A DNA stretch of 64,000 nucleotides from Gordius sp. MW1 (GCA_964036665.1 OZ038532.1:10116037-10180036), one strand, 5' to 3'; shown: positions 11,799 through 23,010, counted from the first letter of the stretch. Program-made: numbers and translations. The notes: generated by a model from the sequence alone, not told the origin.

Positions 11799-13566
11799 TA
11801 GTGATGCGGAAAAACCGAGAAAAATCTCGGTCTCGTCTCGTCTCGTCTCGAAAAACCGAGACGAGACGAGACGAGAATTTAAAAAATTGAGTCGAGATCG
11901 AGACGAGAATTTTTACCTCGAGACGAGACGAGACGAGATTTTATAGTCGAGATCTCGGCTTTTTATTTAACTATTGAAACTTAATTTAGCTAATTAAGAA
12001 TTTTTATTTTATTACATTTACATTTAGGATATTAAATGCAAATTAATATGATTTTGATTGATACTAATTTACGCACCTATTTATCCGCTTTGTGCGAATT
12101 TCAAAATTTGTAATATAATTTTATTCAATAGACAACATAGTATTAGTGGCCCTTAGGGTATATGAACAATTAATTATGTATTTTTTAATTATTTGCATAG
12201 CATTATCATACAATATAAGGTTTTAGACCTATAATGAGTTTATGCGCAGAAAGTTTATCATCCAACTCAAAAAAGAGCAAGCTTATCAAAAATTTGACAG
12301 TATCCAAGGATGAATCAAATAAAATGGGGAAGTGTAAATTGTCCTTTAAAGCACTAAGACTGATAGCAATACTTCAGTTCAGGCCTTCAACGACATCTTA
12401 AACGTTACCATCATGAGGATTACTATAACATTTACCCTACTAAGTTAATAAGGAATTAAACTGCCAAAAATTTTCAGCCAACCTAGATGCTTTAGAAAAT
12501 CTAAGCATTTAGTAGCAATTATATATCACACATATTTATTAAAAATGACCAAATAATTGTATATATTATATAATTAGTTGTTTGAAAAATATAATAATCC
12601 CAATTTAGCAGCAATGGCTAGAGATTTTTTGAGCACTCCGGCAACCTCGGTGCCTGCCGAAAGATTTTTTTCCAAGGCGTCTCTGACTATCGTAATAGAT
12701 TAACCCATGAATCTGTCAGGAGCTTGCTATGCCTAAACATATGGCACACCTCAACAATTTTCCACCCATCACTTTCATAACATTTTACAATGTAGGCTTG
12801 GCAGATGCATTCAAATTCACTGAATTTTTTGCAAAATGCTGCAATTTATCAATAAATTAAAAGATGTGAACATACGCTTTATAGTACGTAATTATTTTAT
12901 GCGAAAATTAATAAAAAAAAATGGATTAAGTTAATACCTTGTTATGTATAATGGGATGTCACACTATAATAGAATTGTTTATTTTTATATTTAACAACTT
13001 GAATTAAATTATATATGTGCATTTAACGTAAGATCTCAAAACATTTATGTTTTTCCACAATTAATGCCTATTTTATTGTATTTGCAATGTTCAGTTATTT
13101 ACTTGTTTTAAATAATAATATTTTTCAAAGTTTACTCTTGCATTTTCGTCATTATTTCAACGTTATTATATAAGATCTCATTAATCATTATGTTAAAATA
13201 TGATAATCTTATTACTCTTTATCCTTTAATGAGCTTTAGCCAGGAAATAAATCGAGTCAAGAAGTATATAACACCTATATTAATGCTTCCTAAGGTTATC
13301 TAGCTTATGTTTTAAGGTTTGAGATAAAAAACTGGTTCCATTATCACCAATTTATATCTTATATACTAATTTATAAAAGCCAGAAAAAAATATGTTTGGT
13401 ACAATTATTTTTAAAAGTCGAGACGAGACGAGAATTCTCGCCGAGACGAGACGAGATCGAGATTTTTCTAGGCCGAGACGAGACGAGATCGAGATTTTAA
13501 TAATCGCTCCCGAGACGAGACGAGATATTGCTTTCGAGACCGAGACGAGACGAGATCGAAACACTA
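11799..13566. mobile_element. hAT element with GAGACGA subterminal repeats, 1768 bp
   Basis: A perfect 8-bp duplication, GTCATAAG, flanks it (11791-11798 and 13567-13574). The ends are TAGTG... and ...CACTA. Both subterminal zones consist of GAGACGAGAC-type repeats (about 11815-11960 and 13415-13560). Part of a hAT transposase C-terminus survives inside. A fragment of the same repeat type is seen at 63868-63950. Confidence 0.88.
12602..12770 (+). pseudogene. hAT transposase C-terminal dimerisation region, fragment
   Basis: The translation gives LAAMARDFLSTPATSVPAER followed by FFSKA. After a one-base shift it continues NRLTHESVRSLLCLNIW. This is the well-known C-terminal hAT dimerisation signature (A..FL..P.TS..AER.FS). 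It is frameshifted and lacks the catalytic core, so it is inactive. It lies within the 11799-13566 element and supports its hAT assignment. Confidence 0.85.
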
Positions 13567-13574
13567 GTCATAAG

Positions 13575-14204
13575 CAATTAGAAATTTAAGTTTCTTATTA
13601 AATAATAAGCAACAATTTAAATTAAGATGCTTAACTCATTTTTGTTACTCAGAAAAGTCCGTTTTTTTATGATCCTTATAAGCATTGTAAACGCGAGGTC
13701 TAAGTCAATAGCATGATATGCTTTTTGGAAATACCTTAAGTTTTTCCATTAAATGCCCAGATAACTTAAATAGTAAAACTTACTTACCCATGATGGCAAA
13801 TTTTTTTAAATTGGTAAAATTTCATATTAATATTATATTTAATAATACATCTTATTCTTAAATGAAGTTAAATTAAAAAATTTATTTTAATTGATATGGT
13901 ATATTAAGACAATTGTTGACCGCAAATCTTCAAAAATATATTTTCGAATTTTAGAAAATCTTTGTCATATAATAAGTCAATTTTCAAAAAAAAAATAAAT
14001 TTTAATAGAAAATGTTGATTAAGACATTTGTCTCCACTGTGACCGCAAATCTCCACAAAAATATTTTTTATAATAGTAGAACATAAATATAAGAAGTCTA
14101 TTTTCAAAAAAAAATATTAATTTCAATAGAAAATGTTGATTATGACATTTGTCACCACCGTGACCGCAAAAATTCACAAAAATATTTTGAAAGGGTTAAA
14201 AAGG
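13575..14204. repeat. Right part of the foldback centre with a 125-bp tandem repeat
   Basis: AT-rich sequence. From about 13905 to 14185 a unit containing TGACCGCAAAT[CT]T and GAAAATGTTGATTA repeats about two and a half times at a spacing near 125 bp. No gene is recognised. Confidence 0.6.
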
Positions 14205-15577
14205 GCTTTCCGGTCCCCCCCCCCCGGGTGAGAAAGAGAGTAAAAAATAAGAAGAGGGGCGATTCACCCCCCCCTCTCCCCGGCATCAGAAAGAGGGTAA
14301 AAAATAAGGGGGTGGGGACAAAACACCCCCCATGCCCCCCCCTCTCCCCCGCATCAGAAAGAGGGTAAAAAATTAAAGGAGGTGTAAAACACCCCCCTGC
14401 CAGCCCCATCTCCCTCGCATCAGAAAGAGGGTAAAAAATTAGGGGGGAGGGGGGCCAAACACCCCCCTGCCCCCCCCTCTCCCCCGCATCAGAAAGAGGG
14501 TAAAAAATTGGGGGGGGGGGGGGGCAAAACAGCCCCCATGCCCCCCTCTCCCCCGGATCAGAAAGAGGGTAAATAATTAGGGGGGGGGCAAAACACCCCC
14601 TATGCCCCCCTCTCTTCCACATCAAAAAGAGGGTAAAAAATTAGGGGGGGGGGGGGCAAAACACCCCCCATGCCCCCCTCTCCCTCACATCAGAAAGAGG
14701 GTAAAAAAATTAGGGGGGAGGGGGGGGGGGACAAAACACCCCCTGCCCCCTCTCCCCCACTTAAGAAAGAGGGTAAAAAATTAGGAAGGGGCAAAACACC
14801 CCCCTTCCACCCCCCTCTCCCTCGCATCAGAAAGAGGGTAAAAAATTGGGGGGGGGGGGGTGGCAAAAACCCCCCATGCCCCCCTCTCCCCCACTTAAGA
14901 AAGAGGGTAAAAAATTAGGGGGGAGGGGGGCAAAACACCCCCCTGCCCCCCCTCTCCCTCGCATCAGAAAGAGGGTACTAAATTAGGGGGGGGCAAAACA
15001 CCCCCCCATGCCCTTCTCTCCCCCACATCAGAAAGAGGGTAGAAAATTAGGGGGAGGGGGGCAAAACACCCCCCTGCCCCCCCCCCCCCCCCACATCAGA
15101 AAGAGGGTAAAAAATTAGGGGGGGGGCAAAACACCCCCCATGCCCCCCCTCTCCTCCACATCAGAAAGAGGGTAAAAAATTAGGTGTCGGGGGGCAAAAC
15201 ACCCCACTCTCCCTCGCATCAGAAAGAGGGTAAAAAAGTAGGGGGGACAGGGGGGCAATACACCCCCCATGCCCCCCGCCCTCTCCCCCACATCAGAAAG
15301 AGGGTAAAAAATTAGGTGGGGGGGGGCAAAACACCCCCCATGCCCCCCTCTCCCCCACATCAGAAAGAGGGTAAAAGATTAGGGGGGGGGCAAAACACCC
15401 CCCTCTCCCCCGCATCAGAAAGAGGGTAAAAAATTTGGGGGGGGGGCAAAACGCCCCCCTCTCCCCCGCATCAGAAAGAGGGTAAAAAATTAGGGGGGGA
15501 GGGGGCAAACACCCCACCTGCCCGCCGTTCCTCCCCAGGTGAGAAAGAGGGTAAAAAATAAGGGGGGGGGGGCAAAT
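14205..15577 (-). repeat. Right minisatellite arm of the foldback element
   Basis: About twenty units of the same minisatellite as 9586-11190 but in reverse complement (GAAAGAGGGTAAAAAATTAG between G-runs and C-runs). Together the two arms form an inverted repeat of about 1.4-1.6 kb with a 3-kb centre. Reading frames here are repeat artefacts. Confidence 0.93.
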
Positions 15578-16192
15578 CTTCACAAATTTTTTTCATAAAT
15601 AAAACATATTAATTTACTACCTACTTCTATAATGCATAATAATTAATTATAATTTACTGAATTTCTAGATTGTGACGTCATGATACATTTATTTTTATTT
15701 TCTTAAATTAAAAGTTCATTACCTAAATCTAAATACACAAATATGATAAACAAATTGATATATTTGCATGCCCAACCCAAAACGACCAAAACCAAACCAA
15801 AAGGTTAATAATATTATCCACCCAAACCCTTTAGCTCTTTAATACACCCAAACCTAAACGCCAAAGGTGCCCCAAAAAAAACACCCAAAACGCTTTGGGT
15901 GTTTTTTACGAAAACGCCAAACGCCAAAGCCCTCCCAAGAAAATTCACCTAACACTGAAAAGGTTGGGTGAAAAAAAACGCCAACAACTAAGCTTAGCAA
16001 TACGCTGGGAAAAACCAGCCAGCCGTTTTTACAACACTAATACGTACACACGTACCGAAAAAGTGATGCTCATTTTACCGCCATCTTGAACATCATAAAA
16101 AACGCATCTGGTAAGTTAGGTAAGTTATAAAATTGTTATATAAATCTATAAATCTTATTCTTTATAGGAAAATAACAAAAACAAACCATACT

Positions 16193-16262
16193 ATGTCGTA
16201 CTGTGCTGCTATTAGGTGTTCGAATTCAAGAACAAGGAAGCCAGATTATTCTTATCACAAGT
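16193..16262 (+). pseudogene. THAP-domain first exon, orphan
   Basis: An ATG at 16193 opens MSYCAAIRCSNSRTRKPDYS followed by YHK and a donor-like GTAATT. The spacing of Cys-x4-Cys and the terminal aromatic-His-Lys match the start of a C2CH THAP zinc finger as in P-element transposases and THAP9. No matching second exon was found downstream on this strand. It lies near the left end of the 13-kb P-like element and reads inward. Confidence 0.6.
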
Positions 16263-17149
16263 AATTTATATTATCATTATGGCTGTAATATCTTTTTATA
16301 TCAATAAACTCTTTTTTTAACCAAAAATTGTATTTAATTCAAGCTTATCTATTAATAGAATATATATAGTTATTCTTAATAAGTTCTCTAAGTCTATGAT
16401 TCTAACGTTATAATGGGATTCTAAATATACTCTCTATTTATTTAAAGTTATAATGTTAATTTTTAAAATTATTAAACTTATATTTATGCTATATTAACAA
16501 AAAAAACCTTGTAAAGCCTTTTAAAAATTATGGAAAATAATAATATATAGAAAAAAACTTTAAAAATTGATAAAATAACACTATTTATGGAAGATGAGCT
16601 AAAATGCTTATAGCGACATCTATAATTGATTTAAAATCGAATTCATATTTTTGTAAAAAATTTTATTTTTAAAAATCACAAAGCTAATAGAAGATTGTAA
16701 AAATACATAGAATAAAAATTGGTATTGCCCTAAAAACAAAATATTTTTATTCAATTTATTACGAATATTTAACTTTAAAGTTTGATTTACAATACGCGAA
16801 TTATTATGAAATAAAATTTTAAGGAGTTTACGAATTATAAGTTTAATTAAAATGTAATAATGCGAAGATAAATTGTCTTAATCTAATATATGTGAAAAAA
16901 CTCGGGCCTTCGGCCCTCGTGGGAAGGGGGAGAAGGGAAGGGAAGATGGGAAGGGAAGGGGGGACGACTCATCTGTACTTCGTATAAATGTATCATATTT
17001 GCTATGCAATTTATGGGCGAGAAAGGTGGGAAGGGGCGAGAATGCCTACAGGGGGGTATTAAATGCCTAATGATTAATTAATTATTTACACAAATTTTCC
17101 ATTATAGGCAAAATGTAAGGCAAGGGTTAGGGTTAGATTTAGTGTTTGC
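16263..17149. repeat. AT-rich stretch ending in a purine-rich repeat
   Basis: 16263-16880 is AT-rich with nothing recognised. 16900-17070 has GGGAAGG-type purine repeats bounded by CGGGCCTTCGGCCCTCG and GGTATTAAATGC. This block occurs inverted at about 28000-28240. Confidence 0.6.
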
Positions 17150-17249
17150 ATCTAGTTGCGTATTACATTAGTTTTTATGGCCTTTAGTGATTATGGGTCT
17201 AACAAACATTATATTATAAAACAACACAATGTTAAGAATTTGCAGAATT

Positions 17250-18530
17250 GTTGGGAGAAATTTTTTGTTGAATTTGAACAATTTTTAATTAAAAAAATCA
17301 AAAATTTGGCCAATGGTCACTTTTTCTCTATTGGTCAGTACCAACAGATACTCTATAAGTCAATGATAGCCAAAAAAAACGGAAAAAAAAATTTTGATGC
17401 TCACTTTGGCCAATGGTCATTTATTCCATTGGTCAGTAGCCAGCACACGGTAAAAGTGGATATACATTCATAAGAGTAAAAAAAACGAAAAAAATTTCGA
17501 ATCACATTTTGGCCAATGGTCATTTTTTTCCATTGGTCAGCAGCCAGGACACGGTAAAAGCGGATATAAATTCATAATAGTCAAAAAAAACGAAAAAAAA
17601 GTTTTCGAATCACATTTTGGCCAATGGTCATTTTATTCCATTGGTCAGCAGCCAGCGGACGGCCAAAAAGTCATAATAGCAATGGTAGAAACAGGAACAA
17701 TCATAATAGTCAAAAAAAAACGAAAAAAATAATTTCGATTCACATTTTGGCCAATGGTCATTTTTTCCATCGGTCAGGAGCCAGCGGACGGCCAAAAAGT
17801 CATAATAGCAATGGTAGTAACAGGAACAATCATAATAGTCAAAAAAAACGAAAAATAAACTCGGATTCACATTTTGGCCAATGGTCATTTTTTCCATCGG
17901 TCAGGAGCCAGCGGACGGCCAAAAAGTCATAATAGCAATGATAGTAACAAGAACAATCATAAGAGTCAAAAAAACTCCGGGATTCTAACCCAAAAACTAG
18001 TTAAATTGCATAGCAATTAGAAGTAAACATCTTTTATTTATGTTTATTATATAACATTGGTCAGCAGCCAGCGGACGGCCAAAAAGTCATAATAGCAATG
18101 GTAGAAACAGGAACAATCATAATAGTCAAAAAAAAACGAAAAAAATAATTTCGATTCACATTTTGGCCAATGGTCATTTTTTTCATTGGTCAGCAGCCAA
18201 CGGACGGCCAAAAATTCTTATTATCAATGATAGTAACAAGAACAATCATAAGAGTCAAAAAAACTCCGGGATTCTAACCCCAATACTAGTTAAATTGCAT
18301 AGCAATTAAAAGTAAACAACTTTTATTTATGTTTATTATATAACTAGTTAAATTGCATAGCATTAAAAGTAAACAACTTTTATCTATGTTTATTATATAA
18401 CAAAAACTAGTTAAATTGCATAGCAAATAAAAGTAAACAACTTTTATTTATGTTTATTATATAACTAGTTAAACTGCATAGCAATTAAAAGTAAACAACT
18501 TTTATTTATGTTTATATAATAGATAATTTA
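17250..18530 (+). repeat. Tandem array of a GGCCAATGGTCA-containing unit and a 57-bp repeat
   Basis: From about 17300 to 18200, units of roughly 105-120 bp repeat the block TTTTGGCCAATGGTCATTTT, a CATTGGTCAGCAGCCAGC block, and AAAAAACGAAAAAA. From about 18000 to 18530 a 55-60-bp unit with TTAAATTGCATAGCAATTAA and AAGTAAACAACTTTTATTTA repeats about five times. The same units are found inverted at 25780-27000. No protein is supported. Confidence 0.85.
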
Positions 18531-18540
18531 ACAAATCTTA

Positions 18541-18760
18541 TATATAACACACCGAGGGAGATAGAGATGAGGGGTGGGGCACCTCTTATGCATAGCAATT
18601 AAAAATAACACAGCGAGGGAGATAGAGATGAGGGGTGGGGCACCTCTTTCTCATGCATTAATTTAAAAAAGCGATAACCTAATATACCCAATGCAAATAG
18701 ATAGGGAGGGTAACGGACGGACGGACAGACAACGGACAACGGACACCAAAAAACGAGCCC
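18541..18760. repeat. Short direct repeats and GGAC-rich stretch
   Basis: Two copies of GAGGGAGATAGAGATGAGGG followed by TGGGGCACCTCTT lie at about 18553 and 18613. At 18710-18745 there is a run of ACGGACGGACGGACAGACAA type. The run is followed by the recurrent GAGCCCATAAATTGCATAGC motif. Confidence 0.65.
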
Positions 18761-19826
18761 ATAAATTGCATAGCAATTAATAAATTATCGAAAATAAAAA
18801 TTTTATTTTCTATTCTTATTTTTATGTTTTTAGTTATTAAGCGTTTATCATTTTTAAAAGAATTAAAAACAGAATAAGTAAATTTGCATAATTTAATTAA
18901 ATTTGGGGATGGATAAAGATGATTACCTTTGTTTTTAATGTTTATCAAATAATAGTTAAAATCAAAAGGGCCACTACTTTGCATAAAATCCTTATTTACG
19001 TGTTCAGGCTCCACCATTGGTGATGGGGTTAAAATTTGTTTTTTCTTATTCCTTTTTTTGGGTAGATTGTTTGTGATATCTTGAAGAGGGCAGGCTGAAG
19101 AGTTTTGTATAGTTCTTTTACAAGGTGGTTTCTAACATAGTGTAAGAATAAGATTTAAAAAAAACTAAATATAAAATGATGTAATTATATATTGTATGAG
19201 ATTCGTTGAATATATATTTAGCATTGGTAGAATTAAATTCTTAAATTAATAGTCTAGAGCATTTATTTCAATTTTGGAAACGTTTGTGAAGGTGCAACTC
19301 TAGAAATGCCATCTTGGCCATTACAAGATAAGCAGTAAATAAAAATTCTAACTTTTAATTTCTTTTAGGAGAAAGGTTAAAACTATTGTTACAAAAAGAT
19401 TTTATGATTAAAGGGTCAACATATTATGTTTAATGAATATTGAGTCTAAATTACCTTTTGGAGGTGAAGTGGTAGATTAAATATGGTAGGGTTTGAGCCT
19501 TCTCTTAGTTGCTTATATTTAGCAGCTGTTGGAATAAATGAATCTGAGGTAAAATGAGCCCCACGAACTCTTGAGGATTTGGTAGGAGTAAAGTCCCTCT
19601 TTACATTGTGGAGCCATAATTTTAACAATGGTTTGTTTCACAGAGGAAATCTATAATACATAAAATTAACAAATAATTTTCTTTAAAATAGAGCAATCAA
19701 AAATAATGTGGCAATAATTTGTTGTTACATTTGAATATGTTATATAATATTACTTATGTAAGAAAAAATCCTTATTTTTCCTTTTGTTATTAGTGCAGCC
19801 ATAAGCTGAACAATGGGACATATGCT
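18679..19826 (-). pseudogene. THAP/P-type transposase gene, internally deleted and broken
   Basis: Minus strand. Exon 1 (about 19760-19826) encodes MSHCSAYGCTNNKRK...FLHK, a THAP start, with a GTAATA donor. Exon 2 (about 19456-19651, after TTATAG) encodes FPL then a TGA stop, then the rest of the THAP finger: KLWLHNVKRDFTPTKSSRV, HFTSDSF and NPTIF. Exon 3 (from about 19131) gives a basic linker and then YYLINIKNKGNHLYPSP, which resembles the C-terminal end of THAP9/P transposases. The RNase H-like catalytic middle is missing. The arrangement recalls internally deleted P elements that encode only DNA-binding products, but the in-frame stop suggests this copy is dead. Confidence 0.6.
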
Positions 19827-20043
19827 CTAATAATATAACAAAAGAATGTTAATATGTTGTAATGTAATAATAGGCATAAATATAAATATTTCCATAATCT
19901 TGTAAAAATTAATAATTACCTTAATAGAGTATTTATTAAATTTAACTTTTTTTACCGTCAGAGACTAATTTCTAAATAAGATCTGCCTAGAATTAGTATT
20001 TTTTGTATTTAAATTTCGTCAGGTGTAGATAACAAAGATGGCG
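19827..20043. other. 5' flank of the THAP remnant
   Basis: AT-rich sequence upstream (minus strand) of the THAP remnant, up to the next insertion. No clear promoter motif was recognised. Confidence 0.4.
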
Positions 20044-21953
20044 AATCAGGCTAAACATTCTCCACTTTTGGGCGACATTTTTCCTATCGTAAATACGCGT
20101 TGCTTAAACGTTCTCCTACGAACGAAAATAAACAACGCATCCGCGTTCGTAAATTTTTACTTGCTTGATTACAAATAAACAAACAACAATTCGCCATTTT
20201 TTAATTTTATTCCCATTTTAGTTTCACCCATCCCATATCATTTTTTTGCTCCATTTAGTTATTGAGCTGTGCAATGGTAAGAACAATTACACATATTTTA
20301 AATATATTTTGATACAATATAGATATTATAAGCCTCAATGGAACTTTTGATGGTGGAAATGTGAACAATATTATCTTGCCTCTAAAATTTAAGAAGTTCA
20401 GGTTACAACAGAATAGAAAGTAAATTTTGTTAATTTATTTTGTACTTGGGAATAATCACATATTGAACCAAAAAAGACAAGAGCCTAAACAATATCTCCT
20501 GTGAATAAATCTCTACCACGTGTTTTGAATTCCAACTTATCTAAAATTATGTATTTTTTATACAGAATAAACTATTTGTTATCATCATTTGTTAGTTCAA
20601 ACATAGAAATTATTAAAACTGTATAATTTATAAAGGTTCTATAAGCTCTGAATCTTATAAGCAAGCCCACTAAAAATAGAGGGTCAATAGAGATTAAAAC
20701 ATAGATATAAATTGAAACTACAAAACAGGTTTTATAAATCAATATGCTACATTGTTATTAATAAGTACAAATAACCTAAAATTGCATAGCAGTAAGTTGT
20801 TTAAATGAGCGTGACACAATTTTAAGTACTACTTTTTCATTAACAAATATGTATTTAGTTTTAAATTAATGTAACTAACAATTGATTTCTTTTCATCTCT
20901 TATCTGACCTTTCTATAGCTGATAAACATGGGCGTAGCCAGCTTTTAAATTAGAGGGGGCAAAAGGTATTTAATAACTTTTCACAATTTTAGCTGTATTT
21001 TTGTAAAATTCTTGCATTTTTTTAGATTTAGAGGGTGGCAGTCGTCCTCCCCTGGCTATGCCCATGCTGATATATGTATAATCTTATACAAACAAAGATA
21101 TTTAAATAGATATTAAAATGTGGACATGATTTAAAATTCCTTTATTAATAATGAGTATAATTTTTATATTACTTTTAAATTAAGGGTTGTATGTATTCTA
21201 AAATATAAAATTAATGCAGCATTAAATGTAATTACCAACAATTTGTTTTTCCCATCTCAAATCTAGCTTTTTTATAGGTAATAAATCTGACATCTAATTT
21301 TTTTAAATTATATGTCAGGATTCTTAAAATAAAATTTGAATAATATAACTATGTAGACATGAATCATGAAATACTTTATTAGTACAAAATAGGTACATAT
21401 AAATTTGCTATATTGCTACAATTAATTGGTAAATATATATTAATATTAATTTGAGTAAACACTATCTTCATATTCTCTCTTTGCAAGGGGCAATTTATCA
21501 AAAAATTCCTTTTCTAAAATTTTATGTAAAAATCTTGATTATACATATAATAATCCTTACCAATGCACAAAATAGCAATTTTTATTCTGTTGTAACCTGA
21601 ACTTCTCTTAAATTTTAGAGGCAAGGTAATATTTTTTACATTTTCACCATCAAAAGTTCCATTGAGGCTTATAATATCTATATTGTATCTAAAAAATGAT
21701 TAAAATATGTGTAATTGTTCTTACCATTGCACAGCTCAATAACTAAATTGAGCAAAAAAATGATATGGGTGAAACTAAAATGGGAATAAAATTAAAAAAT
21801 GGCACATTGTTGTTTGTTTATTTGTAATCAGGCAAGCAAAAATTTACGAACGCGGATGCGTTGTTTATTTTCGTTCGGTAGGAGAACGTTTAAGGAACAC
21901 GTTTTTACGTTAGGAAAAATGTCACCCAAAAGTGGAGAATGTTTAGCCTGATT
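20044..21953. mobile_element. TIR element with about 340-bp inverted ends, 1.9 kb
   Basis: The ends are long inverted repeats starting AATCAGGCTAAACATTCTCC and extending about 340 bp with few differences. The flanks are CAAAGATGGCG at 20033-20043 and 21954-21964, an 11-bp duplication as in Mutator-like elements. There is no transposase frame inside. A 140-bp MITE sits within (20927-21066). It was inserted in the 13-kb P-like element close to its right end. Confidence 0.8.
20927..21066. mobile_element. Small MITE with CATGGGCGTAGCCAG ends, 140 bp
   Basis: The left end is CATGGGCGTAGCCAG and the right end CTGGCTATGCCCATG. The flanks CTGATAAA and CTGATATA agree at 7 of 8 positions. The same terminal sequence recurs at 45259-45532 and a truncated one near 24382. 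hAT-like by duplication length. Confidence 0.75.
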
Positions 21954-22027
21954 CAAAGATGGCGGACGGTTTTGGAATCATATTGTTACATCGAATGTAC
22001 GTATGATGAGCAGTCTATTAGTCTATG

Positions 22028-22810
22028 ATGTAGACTTAGTGGGACCCATCAATAAGATAAGAAGTATTGGTTAGTTTGCATTGATGCTTTTACAAAATGG
22101 CCCCAAGTAATGGTGCTGGGCGAGATAAACTTAACGAAAATTATCCAAAATTTAAGGACAATTTTTGCGCGTTATGGGTTACCTAGATAAATTGTCAGTG
22201 ACAATGGCCCCCAATTTAAATCTACGGAATTTAAATTTTTTTGTAAAAACAATGGCATAGTTCAATTTACGGGACCGCCCTACCACCCCAAAACTAATGG
22301 TTTAGCCGAGAGATATGTTAAAACTATTAAAATAAGTTCTATGCGAATAAAAAGTCGGGGGTTAATGACTCGCTTGACTTACTACAAGTATTAATGAGCA
22401 TGCGTAGTAGTCAAAACGTGACTACAGGTATTAGCCCGGCTGAGGCGATGTTCAATCGCAGGATTCGTACGACGCTAGACCAGCTGAGAAGAACGACTTG
22501 CGACAAGGTTGAAAAATCAATCTGGAAACAAAAGTACTATAAAAACCGATGGACCCAAGAAAGATTCTTTGAACCCGAGCAGCAGGTGTGGGTACATAAT
22601 GACACAAGTCCGGGATGGAGGGAAGGACTTGTAGAAGCACGAACAAATTCGACCACGTATGACGTTTATATAGACTAAAATACAAGAAGAAAACACGGAG
22701 ATCAGTTACGAGAAAGAACAACGATTGACCAAGGTGCGGTGCCCGAGCGAAACGTTCTAGAACACAAAAGGGTGTCCAAGCCACCTGATCGATACGATGG
22801 AGGGCAACTT
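22028..22810 (+). pseudogene. Gypsy integrase core and C-terminus
   Basis: This continues the integrase interrupted at 7824, via the short piece 8961-9006. Catalytic motifs are visible: IDAFTKWP (first D), SDNGPQF (second D) and NGLAERYV (E), the DD35E core of Ty3/gypsy integrases. The frame is interrupted near 22060 and 22190 by stops and shifts. 22394-22678 is the C-terminal region with PAEAMFNRR and WVHNDTSPGWREG. It ends just before the polypurine tract. Confidence 0.88.
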
Positions 22811-22822
22811 TAAAAGGGGGAG
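22811..22822 (+). other. Polypurine tract of the gypsy element
   Basis: TAAAAGGGGGAG stands four bases before the 3' LTR start at 22826. This is the expected place and composition for the plus-strand primer. Confidence 0.75.
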
Positions 22823-22825
22823 TAA

Positions 22826-23005
22826 TGTAATGTATGCCAATACTATCTACCTAATTGGCATGACCTTGAGCGTTCGAATTAAAATGCAATGTTAATTGGT
22901 TGTTAGTTGGTTGTAAATTGAATGTCTATTTAAACGTGTTATTGTAATTACCAACAGTCACTGTTTTGTTTCTTATATGTTACCTAATAAACCAGATACA
23001 TTATA
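22826..23005 (+). repeat. 3' LTR of the gypsy element
   Basis: 180 bp, nearly identical to 3636-3819 with small substitutions and a 4-bp indel, followed by the duplication GCCTT at 23006-23010. Confidence 0.92.
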
Positions 23006-23010
23006 GCCTT

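Larger units (their letters stand above)
9131..16039. mobile_element. Giant foldback hAT-like element with minisatellite arms, 6.9 kb
   Basis: A perfect 8-bp duplication, ATACGTAC, flanks it (9123-9130 and 16040-16047). The termini are TAGTGTTGTAAAA in inverted orientation, and the inverted match continues for about 450 bp. The match then passes into two opposed arrays of a 65-70-bp minisatellite (9586-11190 and 14205-15577). The unique centre of about 3 kb carries another hAT copy (11799-13566). There is no transposase of its own. Two MITEs in DDX42 (57318-57506 and 58237-58448) share the terminal sequence. The architecture resembles foldback elements such as Drosophila FB. Confidence 0.85.
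9007..22027. mobile_element. 13-kb TIR element in gypsy integrase, probably P superfamily
   Basis: Flanked by a perfect 8-bp duplication, ATGTAGAC (8999-9006 and 22028-22035). Removing it joins the gypsy integrase codons VHVD and LVGP. The ends are inverted repeats of ATAGACTAATAGACTGCTCA. A second left-end copy starts near 9099 and extends the match to about 75 bp. Inside are a THAP-type exon near the left end and a THAP/P-type gene remnant reading inward from the right. An 8-bp duplication plus THAP transposase fits the P superfamily. Much of the length is later insertions (9131-16039 and 20044-21953). A 249-bp relative lies at 58927-59175. Confidence 0.72.
3636..23005 (+). mobile_element. 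Ty3/gypsy LTR retrotransposon, decayed, carrying nested insertions
   Basis: Near-identical LTRs (3636-3819 and 22826-23005) are flanked by the 5-bp duplication GCCTT (3631-3635 and 23006-23010). The 5' LTR is followed by a primer-site-like TGGCGACGAGG, and the 3' LTR is preceded by a polypurine tract. Between them lie gag with a CCHC knuckle, protease, RT, RNase H and integrase in the Ty3/gypsy order. Frameshifts and stops break every domain. The native element would be about 5 kb. The rest is three inserted DNA elements: 5718-6852, 7825-8960 and 9007-22027. Confidence 0.93.

Noticed and set aside
9934-15583. Proline/glycine-rich small proteins on both strands
   Set aside because: They are translations of the minisatellite arms with many homopolymer runs. 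No conserved start or context.
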